From positions 7,182,429 through 7,246,428 of the forward strand of contig OY288247.1 of the NCBI GenBank assembly GCA_958450325.1: 64,000 bases of DNA, given 5' to 3'. The stretch's first letter is position 1. Each line of letters starts with the position of its first letter. The translations under genes and the position numbers were made by a program. The notes beneath the pieces are model-generated. The model searched no databases. It worked only from the letters and a program-made list of their open reading frames with translations, and was not told the origin of the DNA. The DNA is from Agrostemma githago. Taxonomy: Eukaryota; Streptophyta; Magnoliopsida; Caryophyllales; Caryophyllaceae. Below, one piece after another: positions 1 through 16,800 of the stretch.

Positions 1-223
1 CTTTAGGCGACTTTACGTGATTTTGCACCTGTTCTCGAACCAAAACAAACCACGAACCATGCAATATCGAGTAGGACAGACTGATGATTGCCAACGGTTG
101 GACAGCCTGATGTACACCAATCATCAAGGGTGACTTCTTAGTGCGTTTGTTTTGCAGAACTTCATGTGATACGTTTTTTGAAAGGTTTGTTAGTTCACCA
201 ATCAATTTTATTTTTATTGTCAG

Positions 224-3200
224 GATGTTAGTTGGCATTATAGATGATTACTTTGAAGGTTATTATACCCACAACATGATAGAATCTCAGGTAACTTTCC
301 AGTTGTCCAATTATTTTTGGGTTTTGCTTGCATACATCCCGAGGCTTCAAATTTGAAACTAATATTGGCTTTACCAGTTTAATATAACCATTGCAACATA
401 CAAAAATAATTAGCCTTAGCACTCTTTCTTCTAGTGGTATGGTGCCTTGATGTATTTCCTCTAGCTTGTATTGTTTTTCTCATGCATTGTGAGCTTTCAA
501 ATATCTGGCTCTCTCTTCCCAATGATACGACTTAGTTGGGAATTAGATTATGCCCTTCTCTTTAGCATCTTAGCCCTAACATGTGCTCCCTTTACATGTT
601 CACCTACTTAAATGTCAAAAGAGGAATAAAAGTTATCTTTAAAACAATAATTTATTTGCAAAAACTGTGCCCCTCATTTTTATAAGGTGTCCTTCGCCTC
701 ATGCTTCGGTTTGTGTTTCATCGAACGCTTCTCGCCACAGTGTGCCTCACGCCTTTTAAACCAGGACAAACTAACAAACACCATGTATGTGTGTGCTAAT
801 GAAACCCATTACTAATATTCTACTGCCCAGCTGGTGAGTCAAAGAGTAAAAGCCCTTAAAGAGCAACGTAATTAAAAATGCACCGTGAGTTCCTTCATTG
901 TTCAGTATCAACTTATAGGGTGTTATTTACAACAGGTGGACCAACTTGTTTTTGAGGAATTGATGCGTGAAAGATTTCCTAAGCTAGGTTTGTATCTCTT
1001 ATGTATTTCTTGTGTTTTGCTGTCAAATTGCCGACCCCATGATGGTTTTATCTCTTGGAGTGCAGTTAATCATCTTGATTATTTGGGAGTAGAGGTGGCA
1101 TGGGTATCAGGGCCTTGGTTTTTATCTATTTTCATGAACATGCTTCCATGGGAGAGTGGTGAGGCCTTCCGTTTCCTTCATCATCGTCTTTAGTATAATG
1201 GTAGTATTAACATTGTACATATGTTGACTATATCGCCTGTCCTGCTCTGCATCAGTTCTGCGAGTTTGGGATGTACTTTTATATGAAGGAAACCGTGTTA
1301 TGCTATTCCGCACTGCTCTTGCCTTAATGGAGTTATATGGTAAGAGAGGCAATAAGCTTTAAAAGTTGCTCCATGTCATGCCAACCATTTCATTGTACGA
1401 GTATTATTTACCTGTGATTTTTCATTTGTTTTTCTGTAGGTCCTGCCTTAGTCACAACCCAAGATACTGCGGATGCTATTTCCTTGTTGCAGTCTCTTAC
1501 TGGGTCAACTTTTGATAGTAGCCAGCTTGTTTTTACTGCTTGCATGGGTTTTCTTTGTGTAACTGAAGCTAGATTAGAAGAGCTACGAGAAAAGCACCGA
1601 CCTTCGGTTCTTGGAATTATTGATGAAAGAACTGCAGGAACTGAAGTTTCAAAGGAGTCAAAGAGCCTTGCATCCAAGCTGTATAGTTTCAAGCAGGATG
1701 CTCAATCACTAATGAAGCAGCCAGATACAGCTGAGGGTTCAAGTGAAATATTGATTGATTCTGAGAGATCTGAAGGCAACGCTTCACCTGATAACTTTGA
1801 CGAATTTATGTGTGCCTTAAGTAGTGATACGGAAATTAATTCTTCCCAGGATCACCGAGAACAGGTTGCTCTTTATTTCGTCGTTCTATATCAATTTCCA
1901 TGATGCCTGTGACTATTATTTAGGCCGGCTATGAAATTTGTCGGAATAGATCAAGATAGCTCAATAAAGATACCCACTTTTATATTTAGTGAAGTAGCAG
2001 TCTGTAAATGCAATTTTCTTCCTTGGTCATTTAGAAATAACATCTCCATGTTTTAACGTTGGACGAGGCTGCGTGCATTCGCCCCATGTACCCTATTAAA
2101 GCTGGGAGCCTCTCACCTACTAGGTAAAGTTGTTGACTTGTTGCTCAAAATTGAGTATGGGTGATTGCTTTAGCAAATATACAGTAGTGTTACAGGCTTA
2201 CAGCATGCTTTATTTGCTTAATGGTGCAACTTGAACCTTAGGAGCATTGGTTAAAAGAAAACCTTATATACAGGTTTACTGATTTTCTTTGAATTTTACC
2301 AAGCGTCATGCAATAAGGGTTACATTGGCTTTAATCCTATCTAGGCAAGCATTGTGTATATAGTAGAGTTCAATGCTGGATTTTTCCCCCCTTGTTTTTT
2401 TTGTAATTCTTTGTTGTTATTTACGTAATCCTTTTTTTAATATGTAGCCAAACAATTTTTGGATAGCAAATTGTTATTGTCTTGTTATGTGTTAGAGATT
2501 CTTCGTCAACTCAATGACACTGTATGATGTATTAAAATATGACTTATTAGACAATTAAACCAGTGCCATGCACCATGAATTTCATTTGCTAATCAGAAAG
2601 TGCCTCAATTAGATGCAGTGGTATCAAATAAGAATCTATATTGTTGAAGAACTCTAATCTAATACTATGCCATGTAGCTTATATTTCTCTATTGTCCTTT
2701 TCATGTGGAGATTTGCTTTGGTGTAGTCGTCCTATATTACTGTTTGTTACAACAGTTGTGCTTTGTATTATATAATTTTCATTTTGTTGCCCAATTAGGA
2801 AATGTTGGTTGGGTGCAGGTAGTTTGGCTGAAAGTGGAACTATGTCGGTTAATGGAGGACAAAAGAGTGGCGACTTTAAGGTTTGTTTAAATTCTCCCTG
2901 TTTCATAAGGACAAGTCATATGATCTTGAACATAATTTTGTATACTCTGTACTAAACATAAATTTTGAACTCTAAATTCTTTCCAGAGCTGAAGAGCTGG
3001 AGACTGCCTTTCTCGAGATTGTCAAACAGGATAATCGACGAGAACTAAGTGCCAGGGTAAACATATAAGTATATTTTGATATACTTCATTTGTTGTGTTA
3101 CTTGTTCAATACATTTTTTTTGGTCTTTGAGAAGCAACACAAATATGTCATAGATCATATCTGGTGAGTGGTGACTCTCAAAGCAAGTAGCTTTATACAT

Positions 3201-6200
3201 TTGTTGTATTAGCTTGCAGGTTCCAAATAAAGTCACAATGGGATGCAAAGAAGTTTGTTTCTTTTTGAATTATGTGATCGTAAATTTTCTAGTGCTTAAG
3301 ATATTAGTGTCTGCACCTGAGATCTAGGTCACTCGGTATTTGGCTTGGAGCTTTAGAATTTATAAGCCTGAAGATGGAACACCCGAAAAATTCAGGATTA
3401 GCGGAATGAATTCACTAGTATTTATGTTATTTCATAAAGCCATACGTATTGGTATTGCTTTGTTTGCTTAGCAAGAAGGCTACCGTAAAATATATTTATT
3501 AAGCCATGACTATGGGAGTGGTTTGGCTTTGAAGTGATCAGTGTGGCCTGCGGTAGTAGTTAGGATGCAAAAGTTGCTCTTATCAAATTGCAATTAAGAA
3601 AGTGGCAGTAAAACTAGGATTATAGTGTTACAATATACTACCCAAGTTGATAAATCATTTGTAAATCCTTGGCATCTTTATTAATTAGATATCTCGCAGT
3701 ATAATGTGGATAATTGGTGTTTCAAAACGGACGCATTACTTTCATGGTCTTTTATAAGATTAAGAAAAAAAAGTACTCGTAAAAGTTATTTCTCATCCAG
3801 GAAGCTTTGTTACTCTGCTACTTGCTTGTCAGTTTTTGCTTAATTAATCTGTCTTTATATCGCCGGCACATTCAGATTTGTTATATTGTAGAACTTTAGC
3901 CATCTTCTTTAGCATGCAGGTTGAGCAACTGGAGCAAGAGGTTTCAGTGCTTCGTCAAGCCCTTGCTGATAAGCAGGAACAAGAACAGGCAATGCTTCAG
4001 GTCTGTTTTTTCCCCTTATTTACGTACGTTTGCACAATACATAGCTGCAGTGTGAATAACATTTTTTTTACCCCTAGTCTTCTATTATATAGATCTCCAT
4101 TCTCACTCACATGTAGGTGCTGATGCGAGTTGAACAAGAACAGAGAGCGGCAGAAGATGCCCGAATTGCAGCTGAGAAAGAAGCTACTGCACAGAAATAC
4201 ACAGTTGTTGTACTTCAGGTTTGTTCTTCTTTTGGATAAGATACCCGGGTTATATAGTTGTAACTTTAAAATTGCGGATTGAAATCTGCTCAGAACTTGG
4301 AGGGAAGCAGCCAAGCGGATAATAGACAAAAAAATGGAAAACTTTACATTAATTGACATGAGTTGAATTGAAAGATGGACTGAGAAATTCAACAAATTCT
4401 TGAGAGAGCGTCAAACAAGGAAGCAATACTATCACCCAACATCCAACATGAAGCAATAACTAGAGATTAGACTAAAATAAGATTTATAAAATGAAACTAA
4501 GAAGAGAGTCGAAATCTTTACCCACTCAAGAGATACAAAAGGAAAAGGAAAGAACTTGTATACAACCAAAAGCTTCAATCTTCAATACAAAAGGTAGTTA
4601 AGAAAACTACTCGGGCTAGATACAGTGTGTATTTAAACTTTCTATGCCGTCACAACTCACAAACTATTACAAAATGAAATAGACATGTACTGATTGCTTT
4701 GATTGACTATGAGAACTTGCGAACGAAGTTTAATTAGTGCTCCCTATTTTCTTGTGGCTGTGAGTCTTTGATTGCATCTGAAAGAACGTTCTTTTTCAGG
4801 AGAAATACGACAAAGCCATGGCATCACTGGCTGACATGGAAAAAAGGGTGGTGATGGCGGAGTCAATGTTGCAGGCTACACTTCAGTTCGAATCTGGTCA
4901 GGCAAAGGCTCAGTCTTCTCCACGGTACCTGGTGAACTCTTTTATAGGAGTCATTAAACTTGCTTTTTGTACGATTATGAGTTGAAATGTGAATGGATCC
5001 CTCTTATTATATTTTCGATGGAGTCAATATCTCTCAGTCTTTGATTCTCTAATTTGATGGAATAAAGTTAAACGGACTTCTAAATTGTATGCGCTTCTTA
5101 TATTGTGAAGAAGCACACTACTGATGGGGTTCTGAAATTTCGAGATTAAATTAAGCCTCATATAACATTAAGACAAGTGTAGAACTGACAGTAGAAGATC
5201 CCTCTTACATTGTCAAAGACAAGAGAACTTGACTTCCTGGGGTAGTAAGCCTCATGTATCATCAAGACAAGTGTAAAACTGATTGTATAAGATCCCTCTT
5301 ACATTTCCATAGACAAAAGAAATGACATCTTGGGGTAATGGGGTAAAGTTGGTGCTGGTGATGTAAAACTAAAGACAGGTGGAGAACCCCAGTTCCAAGT
5401 GACTCTTTTCTGGTTTTCTTTTGTCCTGATTGTAAGTCAAGAAATATGTGTACCTTGAAACGTGTGTGGTAAATTGAGACAAAGGGTCCTTTGTACGAAA
5501 CTTTGCCCTTTGCTTGGATGGAGAGGGAGAGGCGGATAAGAGAGATGTCTACATTGGTTGGATGGTAAATTGAGATAAAGGGTCCTTTGAACGAAAATTT
5601 GTGTTAAAGGGAAATACGTGAGAGGAAAATGAAAATTGTCTAACTTATGAATTATCTCGTCCCCTCGGTCACCTGTACTTCCCTTCCTCTTCATTACGAA
5701 GAAAGGATTATGCAAAAAGCATATGTTTGTAAATACCTCTATTATCAAGACATAGTCATTAGCTGTAGATTTGTAGTCAACCTTCCTAATGGTCAATTGG
5801 CACGAATATGTCTCGTTAACAAAGTATTGAGTTAGTGACATGAGTAAGCTAGGTGATATGAAGTTTCGAGGTAAAATAGGTTGTTTCTATTGAACATCAT
5901 TTAAGAGAGAGTTGCTTAAGGTTGTTTGATAATTTATGACACTGTTTCAAGAAGGCTTCAGCTACTATTAGGCTTGAGGATCAGTGGGGCATTTAGGAAA
6001 ATCACCTCGTGGAGCCAAAATCAGTGTATTCCGGGTTAAATAGTAGATTGACCAATAAATATGCTATTTTAATGTGTTTGATAAATGGTAGCTTCCGACA
6101 GCATATTGGAAGCAATCTACTATTTTCCAATATGCTGCGAAGAGCATCATATTGCAATAGTAGATTCACTTGTACCTTCATTTAAGTAAAAAACTAAATC

Positions 6201-7230
6201 AAACTGTTAGTAATCTGCTATTTTCCAAACACATATTGATGATTCCATTAACGAGATTTATTAGTCAAACATGCTATTTAAATTTTGGGAACCATATTCT
6301 GCTAATGTTATGATGCAGAGTATTTAAAATCTGTTTCTGCTAATTGCCATACAAGGTCCAAGTGATCAACTATGAATATTAGACAAATTGAATTGGGGTT
6401 TGTAATCCAAAATGTGAGGCATGACCAAATTTGTGGCTTCGAGAACGGAGTGATAAAAATAATTCTGGAAGCCATTGCTGTTGATGGGGAGTTCCTTACC
6501 AAGATGTAATTGTAGGAGTTAGCATTAGGGGGTAGAATGCTTCAAACAAGAACAAAATTGGTTGAAAAATTGCATTTATTTTAGTCAATTTAATGCTATT
6601 TTTTAACTGAAATCAGAAGTAACCTGAAACGAGAAGTTGCTCCTTAACATCTTACTATGAAAGTCCATGTTCTTGGATCTTGATTAAAGATACTGGTGGT
6701 CAGGTTATTGTATACTCAACTCTGACATATTTTCTTGATCTGTGTTACTTCTGCAAGGTCCACACATTCTGATTCACCGGGAGCTGGTAGGAGGACTAGT
6801 TTACTGTCCTTTGGACTCGGCTGGCGTGACAAAAACAAGGTGAGTGTTCTGTCCTTCTCCACGGGCGGGGCTTTTACCATATGTTCATATCATGACCGTA
6901 GCTATATACATTGTCAGACAATTGTGTCTAGCATTCTTAAACACTGATAATGTTGTGAGGATATGTGCTCAGTTGGCCAGCATGTGGCTTATTTCTTTGA
7001 CAGGGTTTCTGAGTTTTAACCTATGTTAGTGTCTTATCCGATATGTATTGAAGCTTCAGACATGGTCAAACAAGTGTCTCGACCACTTAAGTTAGATATG
7101 AATGCGAGTCATACTATTAACTGAAACTCTCTCTTCAGTGTATAATAATGTTGCTATTGCATAAATTACGACGTGACAGGGAAAGGCAGGCAGCGAAGAG
7201 CAAAGCAACTGTGAAGAAGAGTCAAAATAA
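224..7230 (+). CDS. RabGAP/TBC domain protein with C-terminal coiled coil (5' part outside window)
   Basis: Likely GTPase-activating protein for Rab GTPases in vesicle traffic. Twelve coding exons: 224-290, 936-987, 1066-1158, 1256-1339, 1440-1864, 2819-2880, 2987-3056, 3920-4000, 4117-4218, 4800-4924, 6758-6839, 7180-7230. All introns are GT-AG and the frame stays open for 430 codons to TAA at 7228-7230. The first five exons give the C-terminal half of a TBC domain (LVGIIDDYFEGYY, VDQLVFEELMRERFPKL, VAWVSGPWFLSIFMNMLPW, LRVWDVLLYEGNRVMLFRTA). The catalytic Arg and Gln fingers lie upstream, outside the window. Exons 6-10 encode a heptad-rich coiled coil (VEQLEQEVSVLRQALADKQ, VLMRVEQEQRAAEDARIAAE, EKYDKAMASLADMEKRVVMA) that matches the plant TBC1 family as I remember it. 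The end is Ser- and Glu-rich. Base 224 completes a codon begun upstream, so bases 1-223 are read as intron. Which Rab it acts on cannot be told. Confidence 0.93.
5152..5338. repeat. 94-bp tandem duplication in TBC intron
   Basis: Two head-to-tail diverged copies, 5152-5245 and 5246-5338. Each begins taagcctcat, carries gacaagtgta and agatccctcttacat, and ends with ttggggta or cctggggta. Just downstream a 34-bp segment beginning tggtaaattgaga is also repeated, at 5467-5500 and 5563-5596. Both pairs lie in the 1.8 kb intron 4925-6757. No function is evident. Confidence 0.75.
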
Positions 7231-7585
7231 ACGTACGTAGAAGATGAAACCAAGCAATTATGTCTTGGAATATAGCTTCCTGCCAGCCAAGTGAGCCGGT
7301 TTGAAAACACCCAAAGCACATCTCTGTCTTTGAATTTGTTTCTACAGTTGGGAGGAAAACTAAGACGAGTGACTATACCAAGCTCACGACTGACCACGTG
7401 TATAGTTAATTGCCTTCTCTTTCGATATGGACAAGAATCATGCAACTGTCCTTTTCACCCCATTTTTGTCGCGGGTTTAAATTTTGTAATACTGTTTAAT
7501 CATGTTATTGGATTCATTTATTAAATGAGGAACAGACGGCTCGAGTACAATGCTACTTAAGTCGGAGATCATGCTTCATATTCTT

Positions 7586-7627
<42 letters not shown>
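7586..7627 (+). repeat. CCTGTG hexanucleotide microsatellite in 3' UTR region
   Basis: Seven perfect copies of cctgtg in the presumed 3' UTR of the TBC gene, about 355 bp after its stop. If transcribed it is in sense orientation and untranslated. Length polymorphism is likely. The rest of 7231-7869 is ordinary 3' flank with no further ORF or recognisable element. Confidence 0.9.
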
Positions 7628-7875
7628 GGTGTTACTCCCTACAACATAGCTTCAGCAGTTCAGCCTTCACTAGTGGAAGTTACTCCATAGTCTGTATTTA
7701 CTTTATCACGTACGGATTTTCCCAATATATCCTCGCTAATCGTTATCTTTTTTTTCATCATTTTTCGTCCTTTTACCCAACACTCATTCTCTATATATTA
7801 AACACGAGATCTATTGGCCAGAATATCTCATCTTAATCATTAACTAAGACATCTAAGGTATATGGTCCAGTAGAT

Positions 7876-8330
7876 AAAAAGAGAAGCTAATTGCCCGAAA
7901 TCCGACCCGGGGAACCCGAACTGTATTGCCCGAAATCCGACCCGTTAGAACTCAAAAATGTAGTCACCTGAAACCGACCCGACCCGACCCGGACTGCTTG
8001 AGACCCGAGACCCAATACAACTCGATAATCAATGACCTGAACTCGACTCGACCCGATTTGAACCCAAACTGATAAGAGTGATCCAAATAAAACTGATTTA
8101 ATGTTTAACTTCATACGTTAGACTTAATGTCTTAATGACAAAATAAGTAAACAAAATAATAGTACAAAAACAAAACTTATTAGGAAAATCTCGAAAAATA
8201 ACTAGACCCAATAATGACTCGATCCAAACCCGACTTGACCGGCCAGATCAAGTGACCCGTAATAACCCGACCCAATAGCGACCCGACTCGATGTTGACCC
8301 GAGTGACCCGATTGCCACCTCTAATAATCT
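7876..8330. repeat. Degenerate CCCGA/GGGTC simple-repeat tract
   Basis: Dense, irregular repetition of gacccg, cccgaaatccgaccc and gacccgaccc words with AT-rich spacers around 8090-8210. The same word family recurs in the opposite sense at 30890-31400 in a TAF2 intron and briefly at 13430-13550 and 43445-43465. There is no fixed period. It looks like a decayed dispersed low-complexity repeat rather than a satellite; a transposon origin is possible but not shown. Confidence 0.7.
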
Positions 8331-8534
8331 GACATAGCAAATAAAATAGACAGAAATTCTGGTTTGTGACGGTTATATCCGTTACAAACGTTTTGATGGG
8401 TCAAGTGACTCAAGTAGTATAGTAGTATATACAAAGTATCGTAGTATATACAGAGTATATACTCCATAAGACAATGCATAAGAAATAGGAAATGACTTAT
8501 CACTATTTGGAGACTTGATGGAGAACATGTGGTA

Positions 8535-8975
8535 AAAAAAATTTTAATGCTATGTTTGGAAACTTGAATTTGGATTTGAAATATTTCAAGCGTTTGGGAA
8601 CCCCTTGGATTTGGATTTGAAATTTAGACCAAATTCAACCTAGTTCAAATTTGATTTCCTCAAATTCTTAGTATATGGTAGTCATTTCAAATCCTCACTT
8701 ATTTCTTTTTTGTTTTTTTCCGTATAATCTTGTTATAATATATATTTTTTCTTCATTTTTTCCCCGTAATTTATATTTTTCTAATGATAAATTTTTTTTA
8801 AAAAAAATTGATGACCTTGACCCGACTCTACCCGCCCAAATTCCAAATCCAAATCCAAGGGTACCCAAACACAATTTTGGATTTGGATTTGGATTCGAAT
8901 TCTAGAAATTCAAATACAAGAATTGAATTCATGATATTCAAATCAATTCCGAGTACCCAAACGCAACCTAACATC
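8535..8975. mobile_element. MITE-like inverted-repeat element (boundaries uncertain)
   Basis: The left side reads tatgtttggaaacttgaatt followed by atttggatttga words. The right side is their reverse complement, ending gagtacccaaacgcaaccta. Further ggatttggatttgg and ccaaatccaaatcc words make the interior self-complementary. This is the form of a hAT- or Harbinger-derived MITE, but I cannot fix the target-site duplication. The stretch 8976-9639 next to it holds a second diverged scrap beginning ccgtttggatgggg near 9043 and is otherwise unremarkable 3' flank of RPN11. Confidence 0.4.
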
Positions 8976-9639
8976 ATTTTAGGTTGTACGGAGTATAAAA
9001 TGTCGTTTTGTTGCTCATTTGCATGTCACTGTTACCAAGGGACCGTTTGGATGGGGAATTTCGGGAAAGGGTAAGGGAAACAAGCTTACCGATTCTCTTT
9101 GTAGAGGTTTGTTTGGGCCAATTAATGAAACCCCCTCGTAAATTTATACAGGAAAACATGCACAATATGTAAACGAGGTCGGTCAAAAATGGAATGTAAC
9201 ATTGCCTAAGAATCAAAGGGAGTACTAATCACAAGCACTTGGTAGAGACCGCTATGAGCATATGTAGTTAAGACCGCCATGAGTATATGAAGCGGTAGCC
9301 AAGGGTCGAACATCATCATGACTTCCCAACACGATCCTTCATCCTTTCTGAGATTTCTACATTCCTATCTGATTTCTAGATTCCTATCACCTCAGGTACA
9401 AGCCAGCCAAAGGTAATGAAATGAAGTTAGCGAAGTGCCATCGTAGCATATAAACTCAGTATTCAGGATCAACTAGAGCAAGGAAACATGAATTTTTCTG
9501 ATTAACTCCAGAAACAAGTGTACCAGTCCGACCTCTGAATAATGAATATGGAAACCGCAGACAGGCTACAAAATAAGAAAAGAAAAGGAGTATAACCGGA
9601 ATGGTCTATGTGATTGTCGAGGCTAAAACAGGTCATAGA

Positions 9640-12976
<3,337 letters not shown>

Positions 12977-13800
12977 GCTTCTTCTTCTTCTTCCTCTTCA
13001 AAGGAATTGCAGCAGTAGTAGTGAGTATTTCAAAAGGGGGTTTGGGTTTTCACCTTTCTACTCTCTCTCTCCCTGTTTTGTTTGCAAAGAAAGAAAGAAG
13101 AAAACGAATCTAATTCTAATTTCTGAATAATAATCTACTCCATCCTACCACCACTTTTCTACCCCTTTCTTCTTTTACTCGAAAAAAAATATACTCCTTA
13201 AAAAATACGGAGTAAATAAATACTCCGTACTCGTAAAGAATAAATAATTGATTAAAAATATAATCCAAAAAAATTAAGAACAGAATCAAATGAAGGAAAG
13301 ACTGGAAAAAAATGGAACCTAGGAGTGAATAAAAAGTTTCAAATTGATTACGAATCTTGAATAGATCTACAATTTGAAAAATTCTACAGAGTAGTAGTAT
13401 GGAGTAGAGCTGACAAAGCTTACTAGACTCGACAATTATGACTTGATCCACCCAAAACCCAACTCCACACAATCCGAAAGTTTGACGACCCAAAACCCTA
13501 CCTCATACCGATTGTGACTTGAGACCCGATATATCCAATATACCCGATGATAATTAATCAGTGATCACAATCTGACCTTACTGACACCTCAAGTATGAAT
13601 GTATGGTTAATTAAAGTCTTTTTAACGTAACCATTTTGAATGATGATAAATCAACAAGTTCAAAAATCAATAGGAAAATCCAAATTTCGTAGTCTTTACG
13701 AGATCCGAAAAAATATTAATGAACCCCAATAGTTTTTAGAAGTCGTACTCGTTATTATATAGACGCTCAATTATTTGCTTCCATTCCGTATATATATTAC
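12977..13800 (-). promoter_or_regulatory. RPN11 5' flank and leader region
   Basis: The sequence upstream of the RPN11 start is GA/CT-rich next to the ATG (ttcttcttcttcctcttc on the plus strand, GA-rich in the transcript), typical of a plant leader. Further out it is AT-rich with tactccgta words and a short run of GGGTC-type words at 13430-13550. I see no clear TATA box, so the promoter position is inferred only from gene orientation. Confidence 0.4.
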
Positions 13801-16800
13801 TAGTTGGAAAACACGTGCGATGCACGGGCCGATTTTTAGTGACAATGATAATGACACCAAGTTAGAGGATTGTATAAATTTGTGAGACTACGCAACAGTA
13901 GAAAGTAAGTCGAAGGTAAGAGTATGTTTAATAGTAAATGAATACTATCCACATACGTGAATGTGATTTTTGGGAGGTCATATATGCGGTAAACGTCAAA
14001 TTAAATTATACGCAGACATTGTATTTGAAACTCGTACTATCTTTCTTTAAGACAATACTCAATAAATATTTGGGTTTATAGTTGATATCTAAGAACCAAT
14101 AATGATTTCATTCATGACTTTGTAATCATTTTTCGATGTGAGAAATTTTACTCAAGTTTATAGTCTTAAGAGTTTTTTTAAGACTCAAAAGTGTGAGATA
14201 ATTTTACTTAATTAAGCTTATGGTCTTACAAATTTTTTTAAGACCCAAAAGAGTTTGTTTTTCCAACTAAGTTATTAAGAACGAATGATTACTCTTATTT
14301 ATATATTAGAAATTTGATCACCTTATTACGGAGTATACTTTTGGACAAATGATTATCTTAAACGAATGATTTCTCTTATTTATGATATCTCATCATAATT
14401 TTTGGTGTCGGATAATTCTACTTAAATTTATAGTTTTAAGAACTCTTTTTAGGAATCAAAAGAATTCTGGTTGATATTTAAAGACTATGATTACTTTTAT
14501 TTATATAATAGAATTTCATCACTTTTTTTGTAATTTTTTGATGAGCGAAAATTTTTACTTCAATTTATAGCCTTAAAAGGAGTACATAAGATTCAAAAGA
14601 TTTTGATTAATATCTAAAACGAATAATTTCTCTTATTGACAATATTAATTACACCAAGTTAAGAATTGCATAAATTGCTGAAACTATTGATTGACGGACT
14701 TTTATTTATATAATAAAATTTAATTGTCTTATTATAATTTCTCGATGTGGGCTAATTTTACTTCAATTTATAGCCTTAAGAGTTGTTGGAAGACTCAAAA
14801 GATTTTTATGGTTAATATCTAAAACAAATGATTTCTCTTATTTATGATATAACATAAAATTTCATCAGCTTATCATAATTTTTCGATGTAAGATAATTCT
14901 ACTTAAATTTATAATTTTAAGAACTCTTTTTAAAATTCAAAAGATTTCTGGGATATATTTACTTAATTAAGTTTATGGTCTTAAAGATTTTTTTTAAGAT
15001 CCAAAAGATAGATTTTGTTTTTCCATCTAAATTATTAAGGACGAACGATTACTCTTATTTATATAATAGAATTCGATCACCTTATTACGAAGTATACTTT
15101 TGGACAAATGATTATCTAAAACGAATGATTTCTCTTATGTATGATATCTCATCATAATTTTTTATATGTGATAATTCCACTTAAATTTATAGTTTTAAGA
15201 ACTCTTTTTATGACATTACTATTTGATATCTAAAGACGATGATTACTTTTATTTGTATAATAAAATTTCATCACTTTTTTTGTAATATTGATAATTTTTA
15301 GGGATATTCTACATGGTACCCTTGTATTTTTTATTTTTCTATGCGGTACCCCTCCTTTTAGTCAAAATAACTTCGACTCGCGATAACTTATGGACACGGG
15401 TTTCAAAAATGACGATATTTTCGCTAAAATCGTTGTCTTTAGAAGATCCTTGATTTGAGATTTAATTTTTTTGTAATTTCGAAACTTGTACTATGAGTTA
15501 TGCTCAGTCAAATACTTTCAAACGAATAAACTTTGACCGACCGTAACTCTCTTTCCCGAGTTCCGAAAGTGATGATTTTTTTTCCAAATGGATCGTTTTT
15601 AAGAAATCTTCAGTTTAAAGTTAAAATCGTCTCTTTTGGAATTCATAGCTAAGAGTTATCGTAAGTCAGAGATATTTTGAGCAAAATGAGGGGTACCACG
15701 TAGAATATCAAAAAACACGAGGGCACCATGTAGAATATCCCCAATTTTTAAGAGGAGTAGTATAAGATTCAAAAGATTTTTGATTAATATCTAAAAACGA
15801 ATAATTTCTCTTATTGATGATGTAGAATTTTATCACCTCATCATAATTTTTCGATGTGGGATAATTTTATTTAAGTATATAGTCTTAAAAAGTTTTTTTA
15901 GGACTGAGCTATATATTATAAGACTCAAAAGATTTTTTTATTAATATCCAAAAACGAATCATTCCTCTTATTGATGATGTGGAATTTCACACACGTTTAT
16001 AGTCTTAAAGAGCTTTCTTAAGACTCAAAAGAGAAATTTTTATTTAAGTTTATTATAGTCTAAGAGCTTTTCTAAAACATGTTTGATTTATATCTATAAA
16101 ATTCATGACTTTGTAATAATTTTTCGATGTGAGAAATTTTACTCAACTTTATAGTCTGAAGAGTTTTTTTGTAAGACTCTTCATTTTTATAATTTTATTT
16201 ACGATAACTTTTTGTTACATGAAATTTAAAGATTTTTAGATGAAAATTTATAAAGCATCACATTAATATAATAGATTAAATATATTGATTGTAATAATTA
16301 AAAGATTCTGTGCGATGCACGAGCCTATTTTTAGCGAAAATGATAATGACACCAGGTTAGAGGATTGCATAAATTTGTGAAACTACTGGTTAAAAGACTT
16401 TTATTTGTATAATAGAATTTCATCGTCTTATTATAATTTTTCGATGTGATATAATTTTACTTCAATTTATAGCCTTAAGAGTTGTTATAAGACTCGAATG
16501 ATTTTTCTGGTTAATATCTAAAACGAATGATTTCTCTTATTTATGATATAGTATAAAATTTTGTCAGCTCATCATAATTTTTCGATGTGTGATAATTCTA
16601 CTTAATAGCTTAAATTTATGGTTTTAGAAATTCTTTTTAGGACTCAAAAGATTTCTGATTGATATCTCGAAACGATGATTACTTATATTTATATAATAGA
16701 ATTTCATCACCTTAATGCAATTTCTCGATATGGGATAATTTTAATTCAATCTATAGCCTTAAGAGCTATATATTATAAGACTCAAAAGATTTTTTATTAA

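Noticed and set aside
1..223. A further TBC exon at the window start
   Set aside because: No frame in phase with the exon at 224 shows TBC motifs, and the bases before 224 look like an acceptor tract; read as intron.
5437..5841. 134-codon minus-strand frame in the TBC gene
   Set aside because: Lies in an intron over a local duplication (the repeated peptide comes from the repeated DNA); no family similarity.
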